Assembly: GCF_900114615.1 (NCBI RefSeq)
Contig: NZ_FOTS01000013.1
Location: 1 to 64,000 of the forward strand
DNA length: 64,000 nucleotides
Reading direction: 5' to 3'
Origin: Pelosinus propionicus DSM 13327
GTDB taxonomy: Bacteria; Bacillota; Negativicutes; DSM-13327
The notes below the pieces were generated by a model. That model was given only the letters and a program-made list of their open reading frames with translations. It ran no database searches and was not told the origin of the DNA. The translations under genes and the position numbers were made by a program. Shown in pieces: positions 48,638 through 58,048 of this stretch (the first letter of the stretch is position 1; every line of letters starts with the position of its first letter).

Positions 48638-49999
48638 GTGAAAGTTAAAAGCAATATTGGCCCTAGATTAGATCGTTTGCCTATAGCAAGGTGGCATTAT
48701 AAGGTTTTATATTTAATTGGCTTAGGTATGTTTGTAGATGGCTTTGATAACTATATGGGCGGTGCAATCTTATCTGAATTGGTAAAGACAGGCTGGTCTA
48801 ATAACTACCTCAATGCAACATTTGTTTCGTCTACTATGATTGGACTTTTCATTGGCTCTTTGTTTGCAGGCTTTGCTGGGGATCACTGGGGGAGAAAATT
48901 TGCCTATCAACTTAATCTGCTGTTATTTGGTGCTGCTTCAATTGCAGCCGGGTTTGTTACTGACATGACAACGCTAATTGTTCTACGCGGGATAATGGGC
49001 ATTGGTCTTGGAGCTGAGCTTGTTGTTGGTTTTGGTACGTTTTCAGAATTTGTACCAGCGAGAGTTCGTGGAAAATGGGCTTCACTGCTATCACTAGTAG
49101 CAAATTGCGCACCGCCGGTTGCACTTCTAGTTGCATATTTTGTTATTCCTGCTTTTGGCTGGCGTGCAATGTTTATCATTGGCGGGGTTGCTGCGCTCAT
49201 CGTATGGGCTATGCGTCATAGCCTGCCAGAGTCGCCTCGTTGGTATGAAGCTCGCGGTGAACTGGATAAGGCAGAAGAAATAGTTTCCAAAGTCGAAAAA
49301 GATATCGAGCGTGAACAAGGCATAAAACTGCCATTAATTGAAATTGAACATTCTGCCACAGATCAGGTTGTAAAAAAAGTATCTTTTTGGAGTTTGTTTA
49401 AAGGCGCTTTGTTAAAACGAACAATAGTAGCCTCGGCGGTGCTTATTGGCATGAATACATTAGTATACACCATTGTGAATTGGGTTCCAACCATCTTCAT
49501 CCAATCAGGTATCAGTGTTACAAAATCTATGGGTATGATGGCCTTGATCATGGTGGGGGCGCCTATGGGAGTAGCAATTGCTTCCCAAATCATAGATAAA
49601 TTCCCGCGGAAAGGGTTGTCAGTGTCATTATTGCTCATCATTGGATTGCTTGGGTACGTATATTCCTTACAACGATCAGAAACGTTCATTGTTCTCTTTG
49701 GTTTTGTTTTAACGGTCGTTATCTATATCTATGTTTGTTTAGCCTGTTCGGTTTATGTCCCAGAGATGTGGCCGACAGAAGCTCGTTTGAGGGGGGCAGG
49801 GGTTGCCAATGGAATAGGAAGGATTTCCGCAATCTTTTCACCTTATGGAGTGGCTTGGCTTTTATCAAATTATGGATCGATTGCAGTATTTATAGGACTT
49901 GGAGGAGTAGTGATTTTATTAGCATTGATTATTGCTACTTTAGGTGTTGAGACAAGATACAAGTCACTTGAACAAATTAGTAAAGAGGTGGGAGTGTAA
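48638..49999 (+). CDS. MFS transporter of the aromatic-acid/metabolite:H+ symporter type
   Basis: About 453 residues with 12 membrane helices. It carries FVDGFDNYMGGAILSEL in helix 1, the loop motif GFAGDHWGRKFAY, and LPESPRWYEARGELDKAE after helix 6, all as in the AAHS/sugar-porter branches. Substrate unknown; by position, the compound used by the two preceding enzymes. GTG 48638 follows AAGGAGGA at proper spacing; the frame's TTG at 48620 lies before that site. The 346-base gap before it holds no gene; GACTCGC...GCGAGTC (about 48307-48365) may be a weak terminator stem. Confidence 0.85.
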   Translation: MKVKSNIGPRLDRLPIARWHYKVLYLIGLGMFVDGFDNYMGGAILSELVKTGWSNNYLNATFVSSTMIGLFIGSLFAGFAGDHWGRKFAYQLNLLLFGAASIAAGFVTDMTTLIVLRGIMGIGLGAELVVGFGTFSEFVPARVRGKWASLLSLVANCAPPVALLVAYFVIPAFGWRAMFIIGGVAALIVWAMRHSLPESPRWYEARGELDKAEEIVSKVEKDIEREQGIKLPLIEIEHSATDQVVKKVSFWSLFKGALLKRTIVASAVLIGMNTLVYTIVNWVPTIFIQSGISVTKSMGMMALIMVGAPMGVAIASQIIDKFPRKGLSVSLLLIIGLLGYVYSLQRSETFIVLFGFVLTVVIYIYVCLACSVYVPEMWPTEARLRGAGVANGIGRISAIFSPYGVAWLLSNYGSIAVFIGLGGVVILLALIIATLGVETRYKSLEQISKEVGV

Positions 50000-50101
50000 T
50001 AGGTAATTTCATGTGCTACTGGAGAATTCTGATATTAGTAATGATGCACTACAGTATACATAAAGATAATCATTCTATTACTGTTGTTGGCAGGAACTTT
50101 T

Positions 50102-50146
50102 GCCGCTATGGAGATAATCCATCAGCGGTATTTTCTTTTGGAAGGC
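50102..50146 (+). terminator. terminator after the MFS gene
   Basis: CCGCT...GGA and TCC...AGCGG pair and are followed by TATTTTCTTTT. A further GTAGG...CCTAC hairpin is at about 50251-50276; otherwise the gap 50000-50347 is empty. Confidence 0.65.
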
Positions 50147-50347
50147 TAATCTCACTTTAGTAAATAAGTAAAAATGTGCCATTGGAGCCTCGAATTAAAA
50201 TAGTAATTGAACCTGTACATCAAAAATGAAGTGATATTACAAAATATTTTGTAGGAGGGGATTTATCTTCCCCTACAGATAGAATTTATGAGACATAATT
50301 TCTATTGAGGTTTCAAATTTAACTTCTCAAATGGGAAAGTTGAGAAA

Positions 50348-50383
50348 ATTTTGCAAATATATGTTATTATATATTTGCAAAAT
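50348..50383. promoter_or_regulatory. long perfect inverted repeat before the GntR gene
   Basis: ATTTTGCAAATATAT, a 6-base spacer, and its exact reverse complement end 33 bases before the GntR start. It contains TTGCA/TGCAA half-sites like the palindromes at 45868 and 45967, suggesting autoregulation by the same protein. Confidence 0.65.
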
Positions 50384-50416
50384 GTAAGAAATTTACCATG
50401 AGAAAGGACAAAGGAT

Positions 50417-51085
50417 ATGAGTGTGAATAATAAAGAAGAAAATGATAATTTTGGCAGTTTGACTCAAATAGCGTATAAAATGATAAAAGAAAAAATAGTA
50501 AATGGAGAACTTAAACAAGGAGATGTCATTAGTATATCTGCTATGGCTAAGAAACTAAATATTAGCCGAACCCCTATAACATATGCTTGCCAAAAACTTG
50601 AAAATGATAAATTTCTTACGATTGTTCCTAAACAGGGAGTGATCATTCATGCTATAACTATTAATGACGCACGGGAAATATATGAGCTAAGAGCTGCTAT
50701 TGAATCTTATTCGGCCAAACGTGCTTTTTCTAATATCACAGAAGATGATATCAATTATTTGGAAAATTCCTATAGAAAGCAAGTGGAGGCTGTGGAGCAA
50801 AATGATATTAATTCTTTTATGGCAGAAGATATTAATTTTCACAGATATTTATTAAATAAGTATGGAAACTCGCAGTTTTTTTCTATTATTAATAATCTTT
50901 ATGACAGAGCATTTTTAATAGGAGTGGAATCATGTAAAAATTCATTAAGACTTAAAGAAAGCCTTAATGAACATAGGAAAATTATTGATTGTTTGTTAAA
51001 AAAAGATAAAGATGGTTTTGTAGAAAACGTTGAAATAAATATTTTAAATGGTTATACTAGTCTCATTGCTACATATATGTTGTAA
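50417..51085 (+). CDS. GntR-family regulator with FCD domain
   Basis: 222 residues. Winged helix (about 12-80: AYKMIKEKIVNGELKQGD, ISAMAKKLNISRTPITYACQKL) followed by an all-helical FCD ligand domain with DINFHRYL and the later H of NEHRKIID, positions that bind metal in this family. FCD members usually sense organic acids or sugar acids and repress adjacent genes. It likely controls the M29-like/aminotransferase/MFS genes upstream. The gene is very A/T-rich. Confidence 0.88.
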   Translation: MSVNNKEENDNFGSLTQIAYKMIKEKIVNGELKQGDVISISAMAKKLNISRTPITYACQKLENDKFLTIVPKQGVIIHAITINDAREIYELRAAIESYSAKRAFSNITEDDINYLENSYRKQVEAVEQNDINSFMAEDINFHRYLLNKYGNSQFFSIINNLYDRAFLIGVESCKNSLRLKESLNEHRKIIDCLLKKDKDGFVENVEINILNGYTSLIATYML

Positions 51086-51190
51086 TCATTTCAACATTGG
51101 TAATGGAAAGATTTGTATGTCGAAAATCAAGTCAACTTATGAATTTAACTAAGTGAAGTAGCTATTCGAAATATAAGCACGTTTGTAAGC

Positions 51191-51220
51191 TTGACAATGA
51201 TAGTGGATTCTATGTATAGT
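51191..51220 (+). promoter_or_regulatory. sigma-A promoter of the valS T-box leader
   Basis: TTGACA, 18-base spacer, TATAGT. Confidence 0.75.
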
Positions 51221-51234
51221 ATTACTATATATTT

Positions 51235-51490
51235 GATAAGCTATGATAGGAAGGAGTATGTTATTACCTCCGTATAGAGAGGAGATCCGTGGCTGAAAGA
51301 TCTCTCGGGAGTGGGATAGCGGAAGGTAGTCCTGGAGCTATTGCATTGAACTGATAGTAGGTGCAGTCGGTAAGCCCCGTTACGGCATTAAAGTTTGAGT
51401 GACTGCTGGAAGTAGAGTCATTTCAAAGAAACAAGGTGGTACCACGAAAGTATGCTCTTTCGTCCTTTTGGGATGGAAGAGTTTTTTATT
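51235..51490 (+). promoter_or_regulatory. T-box leader of valS
   Basis: The leader carries the conserved T-box AAGGTGGTACCACG at 51433-51446, preceded by a long stem I region (AGGAAGGAGTATG onward, with GAGATCC...) and followed by a terminator, CTCTTTCGTCC-TTTT-GGGATGGAAGAG plus T6 (51455-51487). Uncharged tRNA-Val should pair with the specifier and T-box and favour antitermination. A GTA in GATAGTAGGTGCAG near 51356 could be the valine specifier, but I could not fold the stem to prove it. Confidence 0.9.
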
Positions 51491-51557
51491 TTTTAGTCCC
51501 TTTGCAGTTAAAGGATGTTTAAATGCTTTTTTATTAAAATAGTAGGAGGATCTTAAG

Positions 51558-54236
51558 ATGGAAAAAAACATTCCAACGGTGTATGACCCACAGGCAGTAG
51601 AAGAAAAGTGGTATAAATATTGGGAAGATAATGGATTCTTTCATGAGGAAGTAAATAAGGACAAAAAACCTTTTAGTATTGTGATTCCTCCGCCTAATGT
51701 AACTGGGCAGCTACATATGGGTCATGCTTTAGACAATGCCTTGCAGGATATTCTCATTCGTTTTCGCCGTATGCAAGGCTACAATACCTTGTGGATGCCA
51801 GGAACCGACCATGCTGGCATTGCTACGCAAATAAAAGTAGAAGAAATGTTGATTAAAGAAGGCAGTTCTCGCTACGATCTGGGGCGTGAGAAGTTTGTCG
51901 AAAAAGTTTGGGAATGGAAAGAACAGTATGGAGATCGTATTATAAAACAATTAAAAAGTCTAGGTGCTTCTTGTGATTGGCAAAGAGAGCGCTTTACCAT
52001 GGATGAAGGCTGCTCAGAAGCAGTGCGTGAGGTTTTTGTCTCATTATACGAGAAGGGACTTATTTATCAGGGCAACCGTATTACCAATTGGTGCCCTCGG
52101 TGTAATACTGCACTTAGCGATATTGAAGTAGAACATGAAGAAAAACCAGGAAATTTATATCATGTTCGTTATCTGGTAAAGGGAAGTCAAGGGGAATATG
52201 TGACAGTGGCTACGACTCGCCCAGAAACCATGCTGGGTGATACAGCAGTGGCTGTAAATCCCGAAGATGCTCGTTATCGTGATTTAATTGGGAAGCAATT
52301 AGTTTTGCCTTTAGTAGGACGATTGATTCCAGTGATTGCCGATGAATATGTAGATCCTGCCTTTGGTACAGGTGCTGTTAAAATTACGCCTGCTCATGAT
52401 CCGAATGATTTTGAAATGGGATTGCGTCATAATTTACCTCAAATCGTTGTAATTGCTAACGATGGTACAATGGCAGCGGATACTGGTAAATATGCAGGGC
52501 TAGAGCGTTATGAGTGCCGTAAAATATTAGTTGCTGACTTAGAAGAAATAGGCTCTTTGGTAAAAGTGGATGATCATATGCATGCTGTAGGGCATTGTCA
52601 GCGTTGTACTACTGTTGTTGAACCATTAGTATCGAAGCAGTGGTTTGTCAAAATTCAGTCGTTAGCAGAACCGGCGATTGAGGCTGTGACAACAGGTGCT
52701 ATTCAGTTTGTGCCTGAACGATTTACTAAAACCTATATTAATTGGATGGAGAATATTCGGGATTGGTGTATTTCTCGCCAGCTTTGGTGGGGACATCGGA
52801 TTCCAGCTTGGTATTGTGAATGTGGAGAAACCATTGTAGCCCGTGAAGCAGTTACTGCATGCCCTAAATGTGGCAGTCATCGCATAGAACAAGATGAGGA
52901 TGTATTAGATACTTGGTTTAGCTCTGGCTTATGGCCTTTTTCTACCATGGGATGGCCAGAAGATACAGAAGAATTAGAGCAGTTTTACCCTACAAGCGTA
53001 CTGGTTACTGGTTATGATATTATTTTCTTCTGGGTAGCTAGAATGATTATGATGGGTTTAGAATTTAAAAAGGAAATTCCTTTTAAACATGTATTTATTC
53101 ATGGCTTGGTGCGTGACTCACAGGGACGTAAAATGAGTAAATCATTAGGAAATGGGATTGATCCTCTAGAGGTTATTGACAAAAATGGCGCAGATACGCT
53201 GCGTTTTACGTTAGTGACTGGTAATACACCGGGAAATGATATGCGTTTTTATTGGGAGCGGGTAGAGTCTAGTCGTAATTTTGCCAATAAGCTTTGGAAT
53301 GCCTCTCGCTTTGTATTAATGAATTTAGAAGACGTAGCCACTGTGGAACAATTAGCAAGCTATGGTACTGCAGCCAAGGAGAAGGAGTATTTTACATTAG
53401 CAGATAAATGGATATTAAGCCGTTACGCTAAGACGGTGAATGAGGTAACTCGTAATTTAGAACGCTTTGAATTAGGAGAAGCAGCCCGTCTGTTATATGA
53501 ATTTATTTGGAACGAATATTGCGACTGGTACATTGAAATGGCAAAAGCCAGATTGTACAACAAAGAAGCAGTTGAGGCTCGGAACACTGCTCAGTATGTC
53601 TTATGGTATGTATTAGAAAATACGTTAAAACTATTACATCCGTTTATGCCATTTATTACAGAAAGCATTTGGCAGCATTTGCCTCATAATGGACAGAGCA
53701 TTATGGTAGCTGATTGGCCAATTGATAGTTCCGCAGCACTTATTAATGAAGATATCGAACAACAAATGGTCACAATGATGGAAACGATTAAGTCAATTCG
53801 TAATATGAGGGCGGAAGTGAATGTGCCGCCAGGAAAGAAGAGTGAAGTTATTTTGCAAATTACAGCTAGTGAATTCCAGCAGGTGTTTGCAAGCAATTTG
53901 CAATATATAAAAACTCTGGCTTCAGCAGAGTCTGTTCAATTGTTAGGGACCTATGAAGCCAAGCCAGAGAATGCGATGACTGCAGTAGTGAGTGGTGTAG
54001 AAATTTACCTTCCATTAAAAGGTTTAATTGATATAGAAAAGGAATCTCTTCGGTTAAATAAAGAATTAACAACATTAGGGAAAGAAATTGCTCGTATTGA
54101 TGGAAAGCTTTCCAATGAGGGTTTTGTAGCAAAAGCTCCAGCAGAAGTAATTGCAAAAGAAAGAGCAAAAGCAGAAGAGTATCAAGAAAAGCAAACAGCA
54201 ATCCGGGAACGCTTGGCTTATTTGGCTACCTTGTAG
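51558..54236 (+). CDS. valS: valyl-tRNA synthetase
   Basis: 892 residues, class I synthetase. HMGH of the signature is near residue 52 ([11 protein letters not shown]) and KMSKS near 525 ([14 protein letters not shown]). The editing domain lies between ([36 protein letters not shown]), and the C-terminal coiled coil ([22 protein letters not shown]) is specific to ValRS. Cys pairs WCPRCNT and CECGE...CPKCG suggest a zinc site. Charges tRNA-Val. ATG after TAGGAGG; controlled by the T-box in front. Confidence 0.98.
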   Translation: MEKNIPTVYDPQAVEEKWYKYWEDNGFFHEEVNKDKKPFSIVIPPPNVTGQLHMGHALDNALQDILIRFRRMQGYNTLWMPGTDHAGIATQIKVEEMLIKEGSSRYDLGREKFVEKVWEWKEQYGDRIIKQLKSLGASCDWQRERFTMDEGCSEAVREVFVSLYEKGLIYQGNRITNWCPRCNTALSDIEVEHEEKPGNLYHVRYLVKGSQGEYVTVATTRPETMLGDTAVAVNPEDARYRDLIGKQLVLPLVGRLIPVIADEYVDPAFGTGAVKITPAHDPNDFEMGLRHNLPQIVVIANDGTMAADTGKYAGLERYECRKILVADLEEIGSLVKVDDHMHAVGHCQRCTTVVEPLVSKQWFVKIQSLAEPAIEAVTTGAIQFVPERFTKTYINWMENIRDWCISRQLWWGHRIPAWYCECGETIVAREAVTACPKCGSHRIEQDEDVLDTWFSSGLWPFSTMGWPEDTEELEQFYPTSVLVTGYDIIFFWVARMIMMGLEFKKEIPFKHVFIHGLVRDSQGRKMSKSLGNGIDPLEVIDKNGADTLRFTLVTGNTPGNDMRFYWERVESSRNFANKLWNASRFVLMNLEDVATVEQLASYGTAAKEKEYFTLADKWILSRYAKTVNEVTRNLERFELGEAARLLYEFIWNEYCDWYIEMAKARLYNKEAVEARNTAQYVLWYVLENTLKLLHPFMPFITESIWQHLPHNGQSIMVADWPIDSSAALINEDIEQQMVTMMETIKSIRNMRAEVNVPPGKKSEVILQITASEFQQVFASNLQYIKTLASAESVQLLGTYEAKPENAMTAVVSGVEIYLPLKGLIDIEKESLRLNKELTTLGKEIARIDGKLSNEGFVAKAPAEVIAKERAKAEEYQEKQTAIRERLAYLATL

Positions 54237-54270
54237 AAAATATAAGGTAATAAATAGTGGTATGTTTTGT

Positions 54271-54360
54271 GAACCACAAAGGTACAGTGCTGATTTAAGG
54301 CATATAAGGTAGGTATGTAGGGAAGTTTCGTATCGTTTCTTTGTGCCTTTGTGGTTCCAT
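54271..54360. repeat. long-range inverted repeat between valS and folC
   Basis: GAACCACAAAGGTACA at 54271 and TGTGCCTTTGTGGTTC ending at 54357 are near-perfect reverse complements, about 55 bases apart. It may be the valS terminator (T-rich sequence follows) or a small mobile repeat. Confidence 0.55.
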
Positions 54361-54404
54361 TATTTTTATCTGCTTTGTAGCTTATTTCGGAAGGTGTGAA
54401 AATA

Positions 54405-55688
54405 ATGACATATGAAGAATCCTTAACCTATTTAGCGAATCTCACTAAGTTTGGAATTAATTTAGGTTTAGCTAGAATTGAAAAACTATTAGAATTGATG
54501 GACCATCCAGAAAGAAAATTTCAAACGATTCATGTAGCTGGTACGAATGGCAAAGGATCAACGACAGCAATGTTAACATCCATACTAAGGTCTTCAGGAA
54601 TAAAAACAGGAATGTATACATCACCGCATTTATCTGCGTATACAGAACGTATGATTGTGAATGGAAAAGAAATTACTCCTGATGAATTTGGAAAGGCGAT
54701 TGCGTATACAAGTAGATTTATGGATAAAATAGTAGCGCAAGGATTAGGTCATCCAACTGAATTTGAAGTGCTAACGGCAGCTGCGTTTTATTATTTTGCA
54801 GCCTGCGGTGTGGAGTATGCTGTGATTGAAGTTGGTTTGGGAGGGCTTTTGGACTCAACGAATGTGATTATGCCTGAAATCGCAGTGATTACCAACGTTA
54901 CTTTGGATCATACAGATAAATGCGGCAGCACCGTAAGGGAAATTGCCCACCATAAAGCAGGAATTATTAAAAAAAATGTCCCGGTGATTACAGGTGCCGA
55001 AGGAGAAGCTTTGGATGTCATAAAAAATATATCACAAAAAAACGCAGCGGATTGTTACGTATACAGAGAAGATTTCTCAGCAGCATTTCTTGAAATGGAA
55101 GGGGAATGCCAAAAAGTAATGGTAGCGGTAGGAACAGAAAGTAAAGCAGTTCCCTTTCTTGTTAATCTTCTAGGCGGACATCAAGTTGATAATTGTGCAC
55201 TTGCAGCTATGGCTGCAATTATCTTGGGAAAAAAGGAAAGACGTATTGATACACTTGCAATCGAAAAGGGACTACGGACAGTACGATGGCCTGGACGCTT
55301 TGAAATAATGCCTGGGCGGCCTACAATGATTATTGATGGTGCGCATAATCCTGATGGGATAAGGGCATTGCGAGAAAATTTAGATCGGTTTTGTGATGGG
55401 AAAAAAATAGTATTCTTGTTAGGAATTTTACAGGATAAAGATGTGAAGACTATGGTTACCACATTAGTACGATCGCAAAATAAAGTTGTAGTTGTGGCCC
55501 CTGTATCTGAACGGGCAGGAAAACCAGAAATGGTTGCCCGGGAAATAAAGTCGGAACATGTAGAAGTTGCTTCTTCAATTGAAGAGGGATTAGAGCGGGC
55601 TAAATTATTAGCTGGCGAAGAAAATATTCTTTGTGTTGCGGGTTCTTTATATCTAATTGGTGCTGTCCGAAAAATAATATGTAGCTAG
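54405..55688 (+). CDS. folC: folylpolyglutamate synthase / dihydrofolate synthase
   Basis: About 427 residues, Mur-ligase fold. P-loop VAGTNGKGSTTAML near 45-58, then TSPHLSAYTERM, VGLGGLLDSTNV and DGAHNPDGIRALREN, all diagnostic for FolC. It adds glutamates to folates in the cytoplasm. The frame opens at GTG 54396, but ATG 54405 has the better spacing from GGAAGGTG. Same order valS-folC as in many Firmicutes. Confidence 0.96.
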   Translation: MTYEESLTYLANLTKFGINLGLARIEKLLELMDHPERKFQTIHVAGTNGKGSTTAMLTSILRSSGIKTGMYTSPHLSAYTERMIVNGKEITPDEFGKAIAYTSRFMDKIVAQGLGHPTEFEVLTAAAFYYFAACGVEYAVIEVGLGGLLDSTNVIMPEIAVITNVTLDHTDKCGSTVREIAHHKAGIIKKNVPVITGAEGEALDVIKNISQKNAADCYVYREDFSAAFLEMEGECQKVMVAVGTESKAVPFLVNLLGGHQVDNCALAAMAAIILGKKERRIDTLAIEKGLRTVRWPGRFEIMPGRPTMIIDGAHNPDGIRALRENLDRFCDGKKIVFLLGILQDKDVKTMVTTLVRSQNKVVVVAPVSERAGKPEMVAREIKSEHVEVASSIEEGLERAKLLAGEENILCVAGSLYLIGAVRKIICS

Positions 55689-55792
55689 ACAAATGACTTT
55701 TTCTTAGCTATAATTAAAAATGGTATTGAATTTGGCAGTTATCAAATGGTATAGAAATACTAAATGATAGATGCTATTAGACGGGTGAATTT

Positions 55793-57055
55793 ATGTATAT
55801 AACATATAGAACTACCCATACTCAGTATTTTTTAGAATATTTGATTGAGCACTGCGTACTGGCGGTGACCTTTTTTTTGCCATTGTCCCTCAAATGGAGC
55901 AGCATCTTTCTAGGAGTGGGTGCTTTGTTATGGCTGGGAAAGATCATAGTTCTACAAAAACTGGATTTTAAGGCGACTCCTTTCGATTTTGGTATAGCCT
56001 TATTAGTTCTATTATCGGGTGCTTCTATTTTGGCATCTCCAGATAGAGACTTTAGTTTTTATAACTATTACAACTTAATGGGACGATACATATTACTTTA
56101 CTATTTGGTTGTTAATAATATGCGCTCTAGCACTCAAGTAAAGCGGCTTATATGGAGCATGTTATCATCTGCGGTAGTGGTTGCTATGTATGGTTTTTAT
56201 CAATATTTTTTCGGGGCGACCCTCTCCGCTCTTGAGTGGGTTGATGGGGAGCAATTTCCAGATCTAAAGATGCGCGTTTTTTCCACTCTGGAAAATCCGA
56301 ATTTGTTGGCTGGATTTTTAGTGACTATGATGGCGATTGCTTCAGGTATGGGATATAAAGCGCAGGAGAATAAATATAAAATTGTATATTCTGCGCTAGT
56401 AATCTTGTTTGGTGGATGTTTAATTCTTACCTATTCACGAGGTGCCTGGCTTAGTGTATTAGCCATTGTGGCTATGTATGGCATGTTGTGCAATCGTAAA
56501 ATATTTTGGCTGTTGCTGTTATTGCCTGTCATTGCATTTTTCGCTCATGACGCATTACTAGAGCGGCTCATGTCAATTATGAATCCTACTGATACTTCGT
56601 CAACGCTGCGGTTGGCACTATGGGAAAGTACGATTGCTATGATCGTGAATAAGCCATTTCTAGGTATTGGCTGGGGAGCCTACTGGATGGTATATCCCGA
56701 CTATGATTTTTTTATAAATAATCCGAATACTAAGATTTTTCATGCTCATAATATGTATTTAAATATTGCTGCTGAAATTGGTATTCCAGGTTTAATTACT
56801 TTCTTAACAATCATGTATGGACATTTACGTTTAGCCTTATCCTCTGTAAGAGAGTCTATACGGTGGTCATCTGGAATTATGTTAGGAATTGTGGGGGCAA
56901 TATTTGGATTGATTGTAAATGGGTTTACGGATTATGTAATGTTTAATATACAATTATCGATGTTGTTTTGGTTATTGAATGCACTCATCGTAGTAGTCTG
57001 GAAGCAAAATTCTCAGCGCCAAGATCAGAATTATCGATTGAAAAAAGTAATATAA
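55793..57055 (+). CDS. O-antigen ligase/Wzy-like membrane protein
   Basis: 420 residues with about 11-12 membrane helices and one larger outer loop (about 285-330) containing HAHNMYLNIAAEIGIPGL, the pattern of O-antigen ligase/polymerase (Wzy_C/RfaL) proteins; the upstream LTYSRGAWLS segment is also conserved. It would ligate or polymerise surface glycans at the outer face of the inner membrane. Negativicutes have an outer membrane with LPS, so ligase activity is plausible. The ribosome site is weak. Confidence 0.8.
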   Translation: MYITYRTTHTQYFLEYLIEHCVLAVTFFLPLSLKWSSIFLGVGALLWLGKIIVLQKLDFKATPFDFGIALLVLLSGASILASPDRDFSFYNYYNLMGRYILLYYLVVNNMRSSTQVKRLIWSMLSSAVVVAMYGFYQYFFGATLSALEWVDGEQFPDLKMRVFSTLENPNLLAGFLVTMMAIASGMGYKAQENKYKIVYSALVILFGGCLILTYSRGAWLSVLAIVAMYGMLCNRKIFWLLLLLPVIAFFAHDALLERLMSIMNPTDTSSTLRLALWESTIAMIVNKPFLGIGWGAYWMVYPDYDFFINNPNTKIFHAHNMYLNIAAEIGIPGLITFLTIMYGHLRLALSSVRESIRWSSGIMLGIVGAIFGLIVNGFTDYVMFNIQLSMLFWLLNALIVVVWKQNSQRQDQNYRLKKVI

Positions 57056-57064
57056 GGTATTGTC

Positions 57065-57100
57065 ACAAAAAATAGAGCCATTGTGCTCTATTTTTGCTAT
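57065..57100 (+). terminator. terminator before rex
   Basis: AAAAATAGAGC-CATT-GTGCTCTATTTTT: a stem closed by A/T runs. The rest of the gap to 57367 is very A/T-rich with no gene. Confidence 0.75.
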
Positions 57101-57367
57101 TAAGGAAAACAAAGCCTTTAAGAATGCGGTTTATGCGTTAATTGCATATGATATAATTTAAAAGGAACTAAAATGTATTTCTGGCATAAAAAGTAAAAAA
57201 ATGTTGAAAATAATTAAAAAATTTAAATAAAAATAAAATAATATCTTAATTAGAGGCAGGATTTTTTAGTTTATGTGAGAAATTGTACATACTAGAGAAA
57301 TGAGAGAAAATAGAGAAAAGAATGTTAACTGCTCATTCGCCACTTACATTCGAGGGAGGATTCTGGG

Positions 57368-58018
57368 TTGAAAGACAGTAAAGACAAAATGTCTATTTCC
57401 AAGGCTACCATAGATCGTTTGCCGTTATATTTTCGGACATTGAGATTAAGTCAAGAAGAAGGCATGGAGATCATTTCTTCAGAGGAACTGGGGCAACGTC
57501 TAGGAGTGACTCCGGAACAAATCCGCAAAGACTTAGCTTCTTTTGGTCAATTTGGTAAAAAAGGTGTTGGCTATTATGTGAGTGAACTCATTCGCAATAT
57601 AGGAGAAATCTTAGGACTTGATTACAATTGGCATATTGCCGTCGTAGGTGTAGGACACTTAGGTTGGGCATTGGCTAATTACCGTAATTTTGATTCGTTA
57701 GGTTTCAATTTAGTAGCTATGTTTGATGTTGATCCCAATAAAATTGGGCAATGTATAAAAGGTACAGAGGTCTTTCATTTAGACCGCTTAAAAGAGGTGA
57801 TGGAGGAAAGGACAATTCACATCGGCATTATTGCCGTGCCCGAAATGTATGCTCAGGAAGTAGCTGATCATTTAGTTGCTGCTGGAGTACGAGGGATATG
57901 GAATTTTGCCCCGAGAAAAATCAAGGTGCCTGAAGCTGTTCGAGTTATCAATGAAGACTTGTCAGTAGGATTAAGTAGCTTATCCTTCTACTTAGCCCGG
58001 CAGACACCAACAAATTAA
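57368..58018 (+). CDS. rex: redox-sensing repressor Rex
   Basis: 216 residues. Winged helix (about 8-75: ATIDRLPLYFRTLR, LGQRLGVTPEQIRKDLASFGQFGKKGVGY) followed by an NAD-binding Rossmann domain (VVGVGHLGWALANY) and a C-terminal swap helix. Rex represses fermentative genes until NADH is high. TTG start after GGGAGG. Only 30 bases separate it from the CoA-transferase gene, so it seems to lead the propionate operon. Confidence 0.96.
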   Translation: MKDSKDKMSISKATIDRLPLYFRTLRLSQEEGMEIISSEELGQRLGVTPEQIRKDLASFGQFGKKGVGYYVSELIRNIGEILGLDYNWHIAVVGVGHLGWALANYRNFDSLGFNLVAMFDVDPNKIGQCIKGTEVFHLDRLKEVMEERTIHIGIIAVPEMYAQEVADHLVAAGVRGIWNFAPRKIKVPEAVRVINEDLSVGLSSLSFYLARQTPTN

Positions 58019-58048
58019 TCACTCAAATGTATGGAGGAAAGTGTTAAA

